A stretch of 64,000 bases of DNA, taken from the NCBI RefSeq assembly GCF_011038975.1, contig NZ_JAAKEC010000013.1:30823-94822 (forward strand), written 5' to 3'. This DNA comes from Adlercreutzia sp. ZJ176 (GTDB lineage Bacteria > Actinomycetota > Coriobacteriia > Coriobacteriales > Eggerthellaceae). The translations under genes were made by a program, and so were the position numbers. The notes beneath the pieces were generated by a model. The model saw nothing but the letters and a program-made list of their open reading frames with translations. It ran no database searches and was not told the DNA's origin. Shown here in pieces: positions 8,527 through 17,241 of the stretch. Each line of letters begins with the position of its first letter. The stretch's first letter is position 1.

Positions 8527-9648
8527 CTACCCCGCCTTCGCCTCGGCGGCCACCGCTTCGGCGAGATGCGCCGTGGTCGCGTTCACCGCCGGCGCGTCGT
8601 CGCCGAGCGAGGCGGACACCTTCTGCGTCTGCTCGGCCTTCCCGCGGAACATCCCGCGCTCGATGGGGCAGTCTTCGAAGTCACGTCCCGTGGCGAAGAG
8701 CATGTAGCGGTCGTCCACCACGCAGTTGTGCGTGGGGTCGAGGCCGCGCCAGCGCTCGCCGTCGTGCACCTCGACCCACGCGTGCGTGGCGCCTTCGCCC
8801 ACCATGAGGCCCGTGACGTAGCGCGCGGGAATCCCCAGCGCGCGGCACAGCGCGATGAGCACGTGGGCGTAGTCCTGGCACACGCCGCGCCCCGCCTCAT
8901 ACGCCTCCGCAGCCGTGGTGGTAGTGTCCGTCGCACCCGGCGCGTATTCGAAGGAATCGAACACGCGCGTGCACAGGCGCTGCGCGAGCGCCCAGGTGCT
9001 CGCATACCCCGCGTCTGCCGCGACGTCTTCTGGGGACACAGGCGCCGCGCCGACTTCGACAAGTGAACCTTCAATGACGTCCTTGCCCGGTAAGCCTGCC
9101 AAGTCATCCCTAGCGGATGTTTCTGCCGCGACTTCCTCATCAGGTGCTTTTGCGGCGACGTCCTCGTCAGGTGTGCCCGATGTTTCACGTGAAACATTTT
9201 CACGCGCCCACGTCGCTTCCGCACCCAGGGAGTCCTCCGCGATTGAAGCAGCGTACCTTTCCGCGTTACCCTTCGCGCTCCAGCCAGCTGCCTGCGATTC
9301 TTCCTTCGCCAGCGCGCGAAGCGCGTCACTCGGCATCGTCAGCTTCGTGGCCTGCAGAAACATCGGGTGTGCGGGCGTCGGGCCCGCGTCGTCGGGCTCC
9401 ACCATGGCCAGTCCCGTGGCGTAGAAGTCGAAGGACTCGTGCGCGGAGGGGCAATACCCCACGACGATGCGGTTGCCGAAGCCGTCGATCTGCTCCGACA
9501 GCGGGATGCGCGGGCGCGTGAACACCTGCGACTCCATCACCTTCTGCGTGTTCGTCGACTTCGGCAGGCAGCGCAGCACGAAGCTGTGGTCAGTGACCGG
9601 CTCGCTGAACGCCAGCGACGTTTCGAAAACATATGAGAGCATCCTCAT
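8527..9648 (-). CDS. transglutaminase-like cysteine protease/amidase with parS-coded insertion
   Basis: 373 aa. The N-terminal ~110 residues form the beta domain common to bacterial transglutaminase-like proteins; the catalytic core has Cys257 ('GRGVCQDYAH'), His289 ('THAWVEVH') and Asp304 ('LDPTHN'). Between them, about residues 115-215 are a variable acidic insertion with repeats such as 'DEDVAAKAPDEEVAAE'; residues 151-156 (NVSRET) are the translation of a parS site. GGAGGAA precedes the ATG. With the alpha-E and ATP-grasp genes upstream it forms a well-known conserved trio thought to make and process an amide-linked peptide. Separated from them by 485 bases of low-complexity DNA. Confidence 0.9.
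   Translation of the reverse strand: MRMLSYVFETSLAFSEPVTDHSFVLRCLPKSTNTQKVMESQVFTRPRIPLSEQIDGFGNRIVVGYCPSAHESFDFYATGLAMVEPDDAGPTPAHPMFLQATKLTMPSDALRALAKEESQAAGWSAKGNAERYAASIAEDSLGAEATWARENVSRETSGTPDEDVAAKAPDEEVAAETSARDDLAGLPGKDVIEGSLVEVGAAPVSPEDVAADAGYASTWALAQRLCTRVFDSFEYAPGATDTTTTAAEAYEAGRGVCQDYAHVLIALCRALGIPARYVTGLMVGEGATHAWVEVHDGERWRGLDPTHNCVVDDRYMLFATGRDFEDCPIERGMFRGKAEQTQKVSASLGDDAPAVNATTAHLAEAVAAEAKAG
9181..9196. other. parS site 2, inside the transglutaminase gene
   Basis: Exact 16/16 match, read on the minus strand as Asn-Val-Ser-Arg-Glu-Thr (residues 151-156). No flanking symmetry. Confidence 0.95.
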
Positions 9649-10133
9649 AGACGTTCCTCCAAATAACGCGCCCTCCCTCCTCTTTTCGGCGTGTTTTGCG
9701 AAACGCGTTTCGCAAAACGTCCCGAGGAAGGCCGCAACGAATCCCGTATCTCGCGCCCACGACCTGTAGGCTCGAACGGCCTGCGACGTACAGCTTCACG
9801 CGCTTCGCCGCACACTCACGCGCTTCGCCGCACACCCACGGCCTGCGACATGCAGCTCGCAGCTCGCAGCTCGCGCGACCGGCAGATCGCAACTCACCTC
9901 ACGGCAGAGCCGCGCTGGTGCGCGTTGCAACAGCGCCCCGCGCTCACAACCAGCGCGCCCGCGCCCGCAGCATGCCGACCTGCGCTCACAACCCGCCCAC
10001 AACCCGCTCACAACCCGCAACCGCAACCGCAGCATGCCTGCCTGCAGTTCGCGGCGCGCAACCCGCTCGCAACCCACGGCCCACGGCCCACGGCCCGCAG
10101 CCCGCAACCCGCAACCACGCTGCGCACATCCTC
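9649..10133. other. low-complexity intergenic region
   Basis: 485 bases with no supported gene. It holds palindrome copy 2 (9693-9718), a perfect 20-base direct repeat (9796-9815 and 9816-9835, TCACGCGCTTCGCCGCACAC), GCAGCTC triplets and many copies of ACAACCCGC and CCCACGG. The same short words recur at 21,480-21,760. Confidence 0.6.
9693..9718. repeat. copy 2 of the GTTTTGCG palindrome family
   Basis: A 26-bp perfect palindrome centred on ACGCGT with arms GTTTTGCGAA; weaker symmetry continues outward. It lies directly upstream of the transglutaminase start. Confidence 0.75.
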
Positions 10134-10817
10134 TCAGAACACGCGCGCGATCAGCTCGAGCATGCTCCCGAGTTCCTCGTACGTAACCTCCTCGGGAAAA
10201 CGCGGTGAGAAGATCTTATCGATGAGCTCCTTGAACGCGTGGCGGTCGTACGAGATGCCGGTGCGGTCCACGCGCGTCGCGAGCTTCTGCGTCTCCTTCC
10301 GCAAGTCTCCCAGATGATAGTTCAGGCGCACGTACAGGTCCATGCGCTCGATCGACATGCCGCACTTGATGATGTTGCGCGCGGAGTCGTTCGCGATGTA
10401 GTCGTCGCACGAGCCCTTGAACGCCATGATCATGTCGATGACCGTCTGCAGGTCCAGAAGCGGCGTGGGCGACACCTCCGCACGCTCGATCTCGTTCAGC
10501 GCCATCTGCACGTAGGCGCACGACTCGGTGCCGATGACGTCGCGCAGCACCACCGCGTTGTCGTACGCCGCCGACATGGAGTAATGCGTCGAGGCGGTCA
10601 GCGTGCGGCTGAACAGGCACTCGTGAAAGAACTCCACCGGGTCGTCGTTGTCCTGATCGAAGCCGAGTTCCTCGAGCTGGCCCTTCCAGTTGCCCTCGGT
10701 CGAGTCGAGCGCGGCGTCATAGGTGGCCAGGATGAACTGCAGCGTGGTGGTGCAGCGCTCGACGTAGCGGCCCAGCCACAGCAGGCGGTTGACGCGTTCT
10801 AGCGAGAGAGTACCCAT
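10134..10817 (-). CDS. alpha-E domain protein (DUF403)
   Basis: 227 aa, almost entirely helical. It opens 'LSLERVNRLLWLGRYVERC' and has 'YDNAVVLRDVIGTESCAYVQMAL', hallmarks of the alpha-E family that accompanies circularly permuted ATP-grasp ligases. Its start lies inside the 3' end of the ATP-grasp gene (19-base overlap), so the two are translationally coupled and probably form a complex. AAGGA lies 5 bases before the ATG. Function is inferred from the conserved cluster; no catalytic residues can be named. Confidence 0.88.
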   Translation of the reverse strand: MGTLSLERVNRLLWLGRYVERCTTTLQFILATYDAALDSTEGNWKGQLEELGFDQDNDDPVEFFHECLFSRTLTASTHYSMSAAYDNAVVLRDVIGTESCAYVQMALNEIERAEVSPTPLLDLQTVIDMIMAFKGSCDDYIANDSARNIIKCGMSIERMDLYVRLNYHLGDLRKETQKLATRVDRTGISYDRHAFKELIDKIFSPRFPEEVTYEELGSMLELIARVF

Positions 10818-12112
10818 GTGTCCTTGAACCCTCCTCCTTGGGACGAATTGACGACGGAAGAGCCCTCCTGGCGGGCGTAGCGCGTGAGGCCGCTCGGCCA
10901 CACGGCGGTCTTCTCGCCCGAGAGGACGAACGCGCGCAGGTCAGCCTTGCGCGGGACCATCTCGTGGTTGATCCACGTGGGCAGGCACTTGAAGTCGATG
11001 ACCTCCTGCGCGATGAAGCGGCGCGGCTCGGCGCGCACGAAGTCCTTCAGCTCGGCGAGCTTCTCCGGCTCGAGCTCGCAGCCGAACACCACGCCGTACC
11101 CGCCGGCCTCCGCCACGTCCTTGATCACCAGGTTCTCGGCGTTCTCCATCACGTACGCCAGGTCGTCAGCGTAGTACGGCAGGTACGTGGGCGCGTTCTT
11201 CAGGATGGGCTTCTCGCCGAGATAGTATTCCACCATTTGCGGAACAAAATAGTAGATGCCCTTGTCGTCAGCCGCGCCGTTGCCGGGCGCGTTGATGATG
11301 GCCACGTTGCCCGCGCGGTATGCGCACATGAGGTTTGGCACGCCGATGAGGCTCTCGGGCAGGAAGCACAGCGGGTCGAGGTACTCGTCCGACAGGCGGC
11401 GGTACACCGCACCCACGCGCGCGTTGCGCGTCGAGTCGCGGTAGTACAGCACCTCGTCCTCCACGAACAGCTCGCTCGGCTCGGCGAGCACGGCGCCCAT
11501 CTTCTCGGCCAGGTAGCTGTGCTCGAAGTACGCCGCGTTGTAGCGGCCGGGCGTGAGCACGACGTTGATGCCGCCGCGGTTCACGTTGTCCATCACGTCC
11601 TTCAGGCGGCTGCCGTAGTCGCGGTTGTCGACGAGCGGCACCTCGCGGAACGTGTCGGCGTCGCAGCGGCGGCACAGGTTGCGCGCGATGAGCGGATACG
11701 ACGCGCCCGAGGGGATGCGCAGGTTATCCTCAAGCACGTACCATTCGCCGTCGTTGCCCTCCACCAGGTCGATGCCGGAGATGTGCGAGTAGATGCCCTC
11801 GGGCGGCATGGTGTTCTCGCACTGGGGGAGGTAGCCCGACGACGCGTAGGCGAAGTGCTCGGGCACGATGCCGTCGCGGATGATCTGCGCCTCGTTGTAG
11901 AGGTCGCGCAGGTAGGCGTTCAGCGCGTCGACGCGCTGGATCAACCCGCGCTCGAGGTGCTGCCACCGGTCAGCCTCGATGATGCGCGGCACGGCGTCGA
12001 AGGGGAACAGGCGCTCCTCGAACACGCCGCCTTTGTAGATACCGAACTTGACCCCGTACCGCGCAAGCTGCTGGTTGATCTTGTCGGTATGGCTCACTAA
12101 CCTCGTGTACAT
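10799..12112 (-). CDS. circularly permuted ATP-grasp ligase (DUF404/DUF407 type)
   Basis: 437 aa. Family motifs: 'FPFDAVPRIIEADRWQHLERGLIQRVDALNAYL', 'ISGIDLVEGNDGEWYVLEDNLRIPSG', 'NVVLTPGRYNAAYFEHSYLAEKMGA', and the C-terminal 'KADLRAFVLSGEKTAVWPSGLTRYA'. These enzymes are predicted to join an amino group to an acyl phosphate. The start is uncertain: the frame stays open ~85 bases further upstream and the extra residues (FSADGAQDEGWNRLGSEEGA) resemble the usual N-terminal part of this family, but only a CTG, not ATG/GTG/TTG, is available there. Coupled to the alpha-E gene. Confidence 0.88.
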   Translation of the reverse strand: MYTRLVSHTDKINQQLARYGVKFGIYKGGVFEERLFPFDAVPRIIEADRWQHLERGLIQRVDALNAYLRDLYNEAQIIRDGIVPEHFAYASSGYLPQCENTMPPEGIYSHISGIDLVEGNDGEWYVLEDNLRIPSGASYPLIARNLCRRCDADTFREVPLVDNRDYGSRLKDVMDNVNRGGINVVLTPGRYNAAYFEHSYLAEKMGAVLAEPSELFVEDEVLYYRDSTRNARVGAVYRRLSDEYLDPLCFLPESLIGVPNLMCAYRAGNVAIINAPGNGAADDKGIYYFVPQMVEYYLGEKPILKNAPTYLPYYADDLAYVMENAENLVIKDVAEAGGYGVVFGCELEPEKLAELKDFVRAEPRRFIAQEVIDFKCLPTWINHEMVPRKADLRAFVLSGEKTAVWPSGLTRYARQEGSSVVNSSQGGGFKDTWVLSR

Positions 12113-12355
12113 GGCGCCCTCTTCTGAACCTAGCCGGTTCCAGCCCTCGTCTTGGGCACCGTCGGCGCTGAAGCAGCCCCTCAGCGCACACGCGGTGCAT
12201 CATGCGAAGCCCGCGAGCGCGCAATCCCCGCCGCTGCGCTTCACCAAACCATTGTAAGCGAAACCGCGTTGCCAAGCCGTTACGCAGGCGAATTATCGCG
12301 CGGGAATGAGGGGAGAAAGAAGGGGCGGAGGCGGAATCAAAAGCGAAAGAGAACG

Positions 12356-12381
12356 AAAAAACGCCCCGTTGTCGAGGCGTT
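12356..12381 (-). terminator. terminator after tRNA-Ser(CGA)
   Basis: On the minus strand AACGCC, a 10-base loop and GGCGTT are followed by TTTT. It lies 10 bases after the 3' end of the tRNA. Confidence 0.8.
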
Positions 12382-12390
12382 GGAAATTCG

Positions 12391-12483
12391 TGGCGGAGGA
12401 GGAGGGATTCGAACCCTCGTTACGCGGGTTACGCGTAAAACGGTTTTCGAGACCGCCGCATTCAACCACTCTGCCACCCCTCC
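12391..12483 (-). tRNA. tRNA-Ser(CGA)
   Basis: 93 nt including an encoded CCA. Acceptor stem GGAGGGG pairs with CUCCUCC, the anticodon loop reads CUCGAAA (anticodon CGA), the variable arm is long as in class II tRNAs, and the T loop is UUCGAAU. The discriminator is G. Confidence 0.95.
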
Positions 12484-12577
12484 GCATGGGGTGCGACGCC
12501 CGGGTTTTCTCAGGCGCCTGCGTGCAGAACGCGAAGTTCGCACGCCGCATCAATATAAGACGAAGCGCTCATCAAAA

Positions 12578-12593
12578 TGTTTCACGTGAAACA
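12578..12593. other. parS site 3, between the two tRNA-Ser genes
   Basis: Exact match; noncoding; no extended symmetry. Confidence 0.95.
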
Positions 12594-12620
12594 TCGGCGC
12601 GCGCTTCCCGTAATTTCAAA

Positions 12621-12712
12621 TGGCGGAGAGATGGGGATTCGAACCCCAGATACGCTTTTGGCGCATACACGATTTCCAATCGTGCTCCTTCGGCCAGCTC
12701 GGACATCTCTCC
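12621..12712 (-). tRNA. tRNA-Ser(GGA)
   Basis: 92 nt with encoded CCA. Acceptor GGAGAGA pairs with UCUCUCC, anticodon loop UUGGAAA (anticodon GGA), long variable arm, T loop UUCGAAU. Confidence 0.95.
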
Positions 12713-12750
12713 GCGTACCTACAGCTGCACGGCTGATGCAGCGACTATGT

Positions 12751-12779
12751 ATTTTAACTCAGAATTTTCCCTTGAACAA
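12751..12779 (-). promoter_or_regulatory. promoter of the tRNA-Ser(GGA) gene
   Basis: On the minus strand TTGTTC, a 17-base spacer and TAAAAT lie 40 bases upstream of the tRNA 5' end. Confidence 0.65.
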
Positions 12780-12790
12780 GGGGGGATTTT

Positions 12791-13591
12791 TCACTCGTAG
12801 CGGCTCACCAACGCATAGCAGCCGCCGGATTCCACCACCTCAAGCGGCACGTCGAACAGCGTGCTCATGCGCTCGCCCGTGAGCAGCTCGCGCTTGGTGC
12901 CGTCACCGAACACACGGCCGTCCTTTATCAGCACCAGCCGGTTGATCTCGGGAATGATGTCCTCGGGGTAGTGCGTCACCAGGATGATGGCGCGGCCGCC
13001 CTGCGCCAGCGCGCGCATGGTGCGGCGCACGTAGTACATGCCCTCGGGGTCGAGCCCGGTGCACGGCTCGTCAAGCACGAGCACGTCAGGGTCATGCACG
13101 AGCGAGCGCGCGATGAGCACGCGGCGCGCCTGCCCCGTCGAGAGCGTCATGATGTCGCGCGGCGCCAAGTCGGCGATGCCGAGCTTGTCCATGACGTCGT
13201 AGGCGCGTTGGCGCTGCTGCTCGGTCACGCTGAACCGCCGGGGGACGCCGAGCGCGCCGAACAGCCCGCCCACCACCACGTCGACGGCGGGAAGGTGAAC
13301 GGTGATCTGGTCCTGCATGGTCGATGACACGATCCCCAGGCACGCGCGCACCTCTTCGAGCGTCGCCCGCTCGCGGCCGCGGAAGAGAACCGGCGGCTCA
13401 TCGCGGTGCAGCGGGAACGCCTCGCGCGTGATCAGGCTTATGAGCGTCGACTTGCCCGAGCCGTTCGGGCCCAAAAGCGCTACCGACTCGCCTTCGGGCA
13501 GCACGAGCGACTCGACCGACAGAATGTCACGAGCTGCGCGACGCACCACCGCGTCGCGCAGCTCGAGGAAGGGAGGAGCAGGGTTGTTCAT
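12791..13591 (-). CDS. ABC transporter ATP-binding protein (ModF/YlmA-like), orphan
   Basis: 266 aa single ATPase domain: Walker A 'GPNGSGKST', Q-loop region, signature 'LSTGQARRVLIARSL', Walker B 'VLVLDEPCTGLDP', H-loop 'VTHY'. No permease or binding protein gene lies nearby. The signature and the family look suggest the ModF/YlmA branch, which is poorly characterised. ATG 7 bases after the PrsA-like stop; the ribosome binding site is weak (GGAG 14 bases upstream), so coupling to the upstream gene is likely. Confidence 0.85.
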   Translation of the reverse strand: MNNPAPPFLELRDAVVRRAARDILSVESLVLPEGESVALLGPNGSGKSTLISLITREAFPLHRDEPPVLFRGRERATLEEVRACLGIVSSTMQDQITVHLPAVDVVVGGLFGALGVPRRFSVTEQQRQRAYDVMDKLGIADLAPRDIMTLSTGQARRVLIARSLVHDPDVLVLDEPCTGLDPEGMYYVRRTMRALAQGGRAIILVTHYPEDIIPEINRLVLIKDGRVFGDGTKRELLTGERMSTLFDVPLEVVESGGCYALVSRYE

Positions 13592-13598
13592 GGAGGGG

Positions 13599-14915
13599 CT
13601 ACGACTCCGCAGGCTGGGAGGATGCGCTCGCGGAAGAGCTCGCGGCGGCGTCGGCCGCCGCGTCGCCAGCCTCCCCAGCGTCGGCGGCGGCGTCGGCTGA
13701 GCCCGCGGCAGCGGCCCCAGCGTCGCCGCCCGCAGCCTCACCCTCGCCCGCAGCAGCCTCGGCACCGTCAGCCGTGTCAGTTCCCTGGGCGTCGGCGCCC
13801 GAGCCGTCGCCAGCGGCGTCAGCGGCATCCGAGCCGTCCGAGCTCGCCTCCGCGTCCGAGCTGCCCTCGGTCTCGTACTTGCTCATGTCGACGTCGTACG
13901 GCAGGCCCTCGGGCATGTCGTTGATCACCACGTCAGACGCGTCGCGCTTCTCCTTCAGCCACGCGTCGAGCGCCTCGCTCTTCTCGGAATCCGCCGCGTA
14001 CGTGCGCACGCGCTCGATGAACTCAGCCGGCAGCTGGTTGACGTCGGTCAGCTCCTCAGGCGCCGTGAACACCTCGGTGCACTTGATGATGTGGATGCCG
14101 TAGTCGGTGGTGACCAAGCCGCTCACCTGGTTGACCTCGAGGCCGTCGAGTGCCTCCTGGTACTCGGTCACGAACGTGGTGAGCTTGTCCCAGCCCACGT
14201 TGCCGCCGTCGGCCGCCGAGCTGTCCTTGGAGTACTGCTGCGCCGCCGCGGCGAAGTCGAGCGTTCCGGCGTTGATCTCGTCGAGCACCTGCTGCGCGGT
14301 GGCTTCGTCACCTGCCTCGAACAGGATGTGCGACGACTTCTTCGCGCCGTTGTAGGAGGTGGAGAACATCTTACCGTAGGTCAGCATGCTCTCGTCGGAC
14401 GGGTTCTCGACCGCGAACGAGTCGGTCACGCCCTGGTACAGCAGCGAGAAGCGGATGTTGTCGCGGTAGGTGTCCTCGGTGAGGTTCTTCGACTTGAGGG
14501 CTTCCTGCCACTTCTCGTCATCGGCGTAGTTCGAGCGCGTCTTCTCGAAGCCCTCCTCGACCTGGGCGTCGTCAACCGTTACGCCGCGCTCCTCGGCGAA
14601 CTGGCGGATGAGCTCCTGCCCGATGAACCCGTCGATGAAGGACTCGCGCATCTTCTCGGGCGTGCTGCCGGACTGCGCGAGGTACTTGCCCCACGCGTCC
14701 TCGGTGTCAAGCGAGTTCGCCGCGCGCTGATTCTCGATCATGATGGTCACGTCGTCTTCCGCGATCTCGACGCCGTTGACGGTGGCGGCCACGCCTCCCG
14801 TGAGCTTCACGCCGTTCGCGCTCGTCGACTCCATCGCGCAACCCGCAAGGCCCCACACGCACGCCGCTGCCAACCCCGCCGCGAGCAAGCTCTTCGCAAA
14901 AGACATCTTCTTCAT
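13599..14915 (-). CDS. PrsA/SurA-like peptidyl-prolyl isomerase lipoprotein
   Basis: 438 aa exported foldase. Signal peptide with lipobox 'LAGC' (Cys about residue 26), so it is predicted to be lipid-anchored on the outer face of the membrane. A SurA-type N-terminal helical domain is followed by a parvulin domain (about 195-290: 'KKSSHILFEAGDEATAQQV', 'YSKDSSAADGGNVGW', 'TDYGIHIIKC'). The last ~85 residues are Ala/Gly/Ser/Asp low complexity. GGGAGGAA precedes the ATG. Probably helps folding of secreted proteins. Confidence 0.9.
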   Translation of the reverse strand: MKKMSFAKSLLAAGLAAACVWGLAGCAMESTSANGVKLTGGVAATVNGVEIAEDDVTIMIENQRAANSLDTEDAWGKYLAQSGSTPEKMRESFIDGFIGQELIRQFAEERGVTVDDAQVEEGFEKTRSNYADDEKWQEALKSKNLTEDTYRDNIRFSLLYQGVTDSFAVENPSDESMLTYGKMFSTSYNGAKKSSHILFEAGDEATAQQVLDEINAGTLDFAAAAQQYSKDSSAADGGNVGWDKLTTFVTEYQEALDGLEVNQVSGLVTTDYGIHIIKCTEVFTAPEELTDVNQLPAEFIERVRTYAADSEKSEALDAWLKEKRDASDVVINDMPEGLPYDVDMSKYETEGSSDAEASSDGSDAADAAGDGSGADAQGTDTADGAEAAAGEGEAAGGDAGAAAAGSADAAADAGEAGDAAADAAASSSASASSQPAES

Positions 14916-15089
14916 GCTTGTTCCTCCCGAGAACACGGGACCATCGTCAAGCCCCGTGGTAGTTTCGGCGTGTATTTTCGCATACGGACAATGACGTGGG
15001 AGAACGCGCACAATATGACCACTTTCGTTCCACACGCGACGAATACTCGCCGCGGGGCGTCAGCAGCGAACAGCGGACGGCGGACGGCG

Positions 15090-15125
15090 AAAAGGCCCCT
15101 CGGCTTGCTTGCCTGAGGGGCCTTT
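15090..15125 (-). terminator. terminator after typA
   Basis: Stem AAAGGCCCCTC / GAGGGGCCTTT with a 13-base loop; on the minus strand it runs into TTTTCGCC. It lies between typA and the PrsA-like gene. Confidence 0.8.
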
Positions 15126-15128
15126 GGC

Positions 15129-15140
15129 GAAACGCGTTTC
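15129..15140. repeat. short copy (3) of the GTTTTGCG palindrome family
   Basis: Only the core GAAACGCGTTTC remains, followed by the family's right flank (CCGCCCGAAGG). It abuts the typA terminator. Confidence 0.5.
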
Positions 15141-15245
15141 AAAAAACCGCCCGAAGGGGATGCGCGGCAGGGCGGATGCGCGAGATGCGGGAAGCGGGGT
15201 GGGCCGCCGCGCGCAGGCGTCCGCCGCGCGCGGGCGGGGGCGCCC

Positions 15246-17057
15246 TTACTTCTTCGCAGCCTTCTTGCGGTCGGTCGCCGACAGCAGGCGCTTGCGCAGG
15301 CGGATGCTCTTCGGCGTGATCTCCACGAGCTCGTCGTCCTCGATGTACTCGAGCGCCTCCTCGAGCGTGAAGGTCACCGGCGGCGTGAGCTGGATGGCCT
15401 TGTCCGCGGTGCTCGAGCGCTGGTTGCCCAGGTTCTTCGTCTTCTCCACGTTGACCACCATGTCGGAGTCCTTCGCCGACTCGCCGACGATCATGCCCTC
15501 GTAGCACTCGTCGCCCGGGCCCACGAACAGTCGACCGCGCTCCTGGAGCGTATCAAGCGCATACGCCACCGCCTTGCCCGTCGACATGGCGATCATGCCG
15601 CCGTTCTTGCGGCCCGCCATCTCGCCCGAGTAGGGGCCGTACTCCTTGAAGTGGTGGAACAGCACCGCTTCGCCGTGGGTGGCGTTGAGGATGCGCGTCT
15701 TGAGGCCCATGGTGCCGCGCGACGGGATGCGGAAGGTGAGGTGCGTGATGGCCTCGTCGGACGCCATGTCCTCCATGATGCCGCCGGCGGTGCCCATGAC
15801 CTCGATGGCCTTGCCCGCGTAGTCGTTCGGCACGTCGACGGTGGCCTCCTCGATCGGCTCGAGCTTGTTGCCGTGCTCGTCGACCTTGTACACCACCTGC
15901 GGGCGCCCCACCTGGAACTCGAAGCCCTCGCGGCGCATCGTCTCCATGAGGACGGACAGGTGCAGCACGCCACGGCCTGCCACCTCGATGCCGGTCTTGT
16001 CCTCGGTCTCGCGGATGCGCATGGAGATGTTGCTCTCCTTCTCGCGCAGCAGGCGCTCCTTCAGCTGGCGGCCGCCGACGATCTCGCCCTCGCGGCCCAC
16101 GAGCGGGCTGGTGGACGCCTCGAACACGACGGCCATCGTGGGCTCCTCGACGGCGATGGGCTCCATGGCCACGGGGTTCTCGGGGTTGGTGATGATGTCG
16201 CCGATGTCGGCGTCCTCGATGCCGATGACGGCCACGATGTCGCCGGCGTGCGCCTCGGGGACCTCGACTTTGCCCAGGTTTTCGAACGTGTACACCTTGC
16301 GGATCTGCGCGGTATAGTCCTCGCCGTCAGCCTTCACCACGAGCACCTGCTCCTTCTCGTGTAGCGTGCCGCTGTGCAGGCGCCCCACGCCGATGCGCCC
16401 CTCGTAGCTGCTGTGGTCGACGGTGCAGACCTGCAGGGCCACCGGGCCGTCGGCGTCGACGTCAGGCGCAGGGATCTCCTTGAGGATCATGTCGAGCAGC
16501 GGAACCATGTCCATGTTGCCATCGCCGGGCTCGAGGCGCGCGTAGCCGTTCACAGCCGAGGCGTACACCACGGGGAAGTCGAGCTGCTCGTCCGACGCGC
16601 CGAGCTCGACCATCAGGTCGAACACCTTGTCGACGGCGCCCTCGGGGTCGGCGTTCGGGCGGTCGATCTTGTTCACGACCACCACGATGCGCAGGCCGCG
16701 CTCGAGCGCGTGGGACAGGACGAAGCGCGTCTGCGGCTTGGGCCCCTCGTACGCGTCGACGATGAGCAGCGCGCCGTCGGCCATGTTGAGCACGCGCTCC
16801 ACCTCGCCGCCGAAATCGGCGTGGCCCGGCGTGTCGATGACGTTGATCTTCACGTCCTTGTACGTGATCGAGATGTTCTTGGACAAGATGGTGATGCCGC
16901 GCTCGCGCTCCTGGTCGTTGGAGTCGAGCACGCGCTCGGCCACCTGCTGGTTCTCGCGGAACACGTGCGAGGCCCACAGCAGGCGGTCGACCAGGGTGGT
17001 CTTGCCGTGGTCGACGTGCGCGATGATGGCGACGTTGCGAATGTTCTCCTGCTTCAT
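15246..17057 (-). CDS. typA: translational GTPase TypA/BipA
   Basis: 603 aa ribosome-associated GTPase. G1 'AHVDHGKTT', switch I '[10 protein letters not shown]', G3 '[12 protein letters not shown]', G4 'NKID'; then the EF-G-like domains and the TypA-specific C-terminus ('[34 protein letters not shown]', '[31 protein letters not shown]'). The start is set by the conserved '[11 protein letters not shown]' and a GAGGGAAG upstream. BipA acts in 50S maturation and stress adaptation. Confidence 0.97.
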   Translation of the reverse strand: MKQENIRNVAIIAHVDHGKTTLVDRLLWASHVFRENQQVAERVLDSNDQERERGITILSKNISITYKDVKINVIDTPGHADFGGEVERVLNMADGALLIVDAYEGPKPQTRFVLSHALERGLRIVVVVNKIDRPNADPEGAVDKVFDLMVELGASDEQLDFPVVYASAVNGYARLEPGDGNMDMVPLLDMILKEIPAPDVDADGPVALQVCTVDHSSYEGRIGVGRLHSGTLHEKEQVLVVKADGEDYTAQIRKVYTFENLGKVEVPEAHAGDIVAVIGIEDADIGDIITNPENPVAMEPIAVEEPTMAVVFEASTSPLVGREGEIVGGRQLKERLLREKESNISMRIRETEDKTGIEVAGRGVLHLSVLMETMRREGFEFQVGRPQVVYKVDEHGNKLEPIEEATVDVPNDYAGKAIEVMGTAGGIMEDMASDEAITHLTFRIPSRGTMGLKTRILNATHGEAVLFHHFKEYGPYSGEMAGRKNGGMIAMSTGKAVAYALDTLQERGRLFVGPGDECYEGMIVGESAKDSDMVVNVEKTKNLGNQRSSTADKAIQLTPPVTFTLEEALEYIEDDELVEITPKSIRLRKRLLSATDRKKAAKK

Positions 17058-17241
17058 GTTGCTTCTTCCCTCTTCTTGATATGCTCGGCAGCCTCGTGAG
17101 TGACAACCGCATCTTGCGCGCACGTTGCGCAAACCTCGCGCTTTGGCCTCACGCCTTTGGCGAAACTTTGGCGAATTTCACCCGCGCATCTCTGCGCGCG
17201 CTGCGCAAAACCCTCGCGGTATCTCACACGGTGCTGCTTTT

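Noticed and set aside
9840..10130. Possible CRISPR or spaced repeat array
   Set aside because: Repeat words are short, unequal in spacing and without unique spacers of constant length; no cas gene is near.
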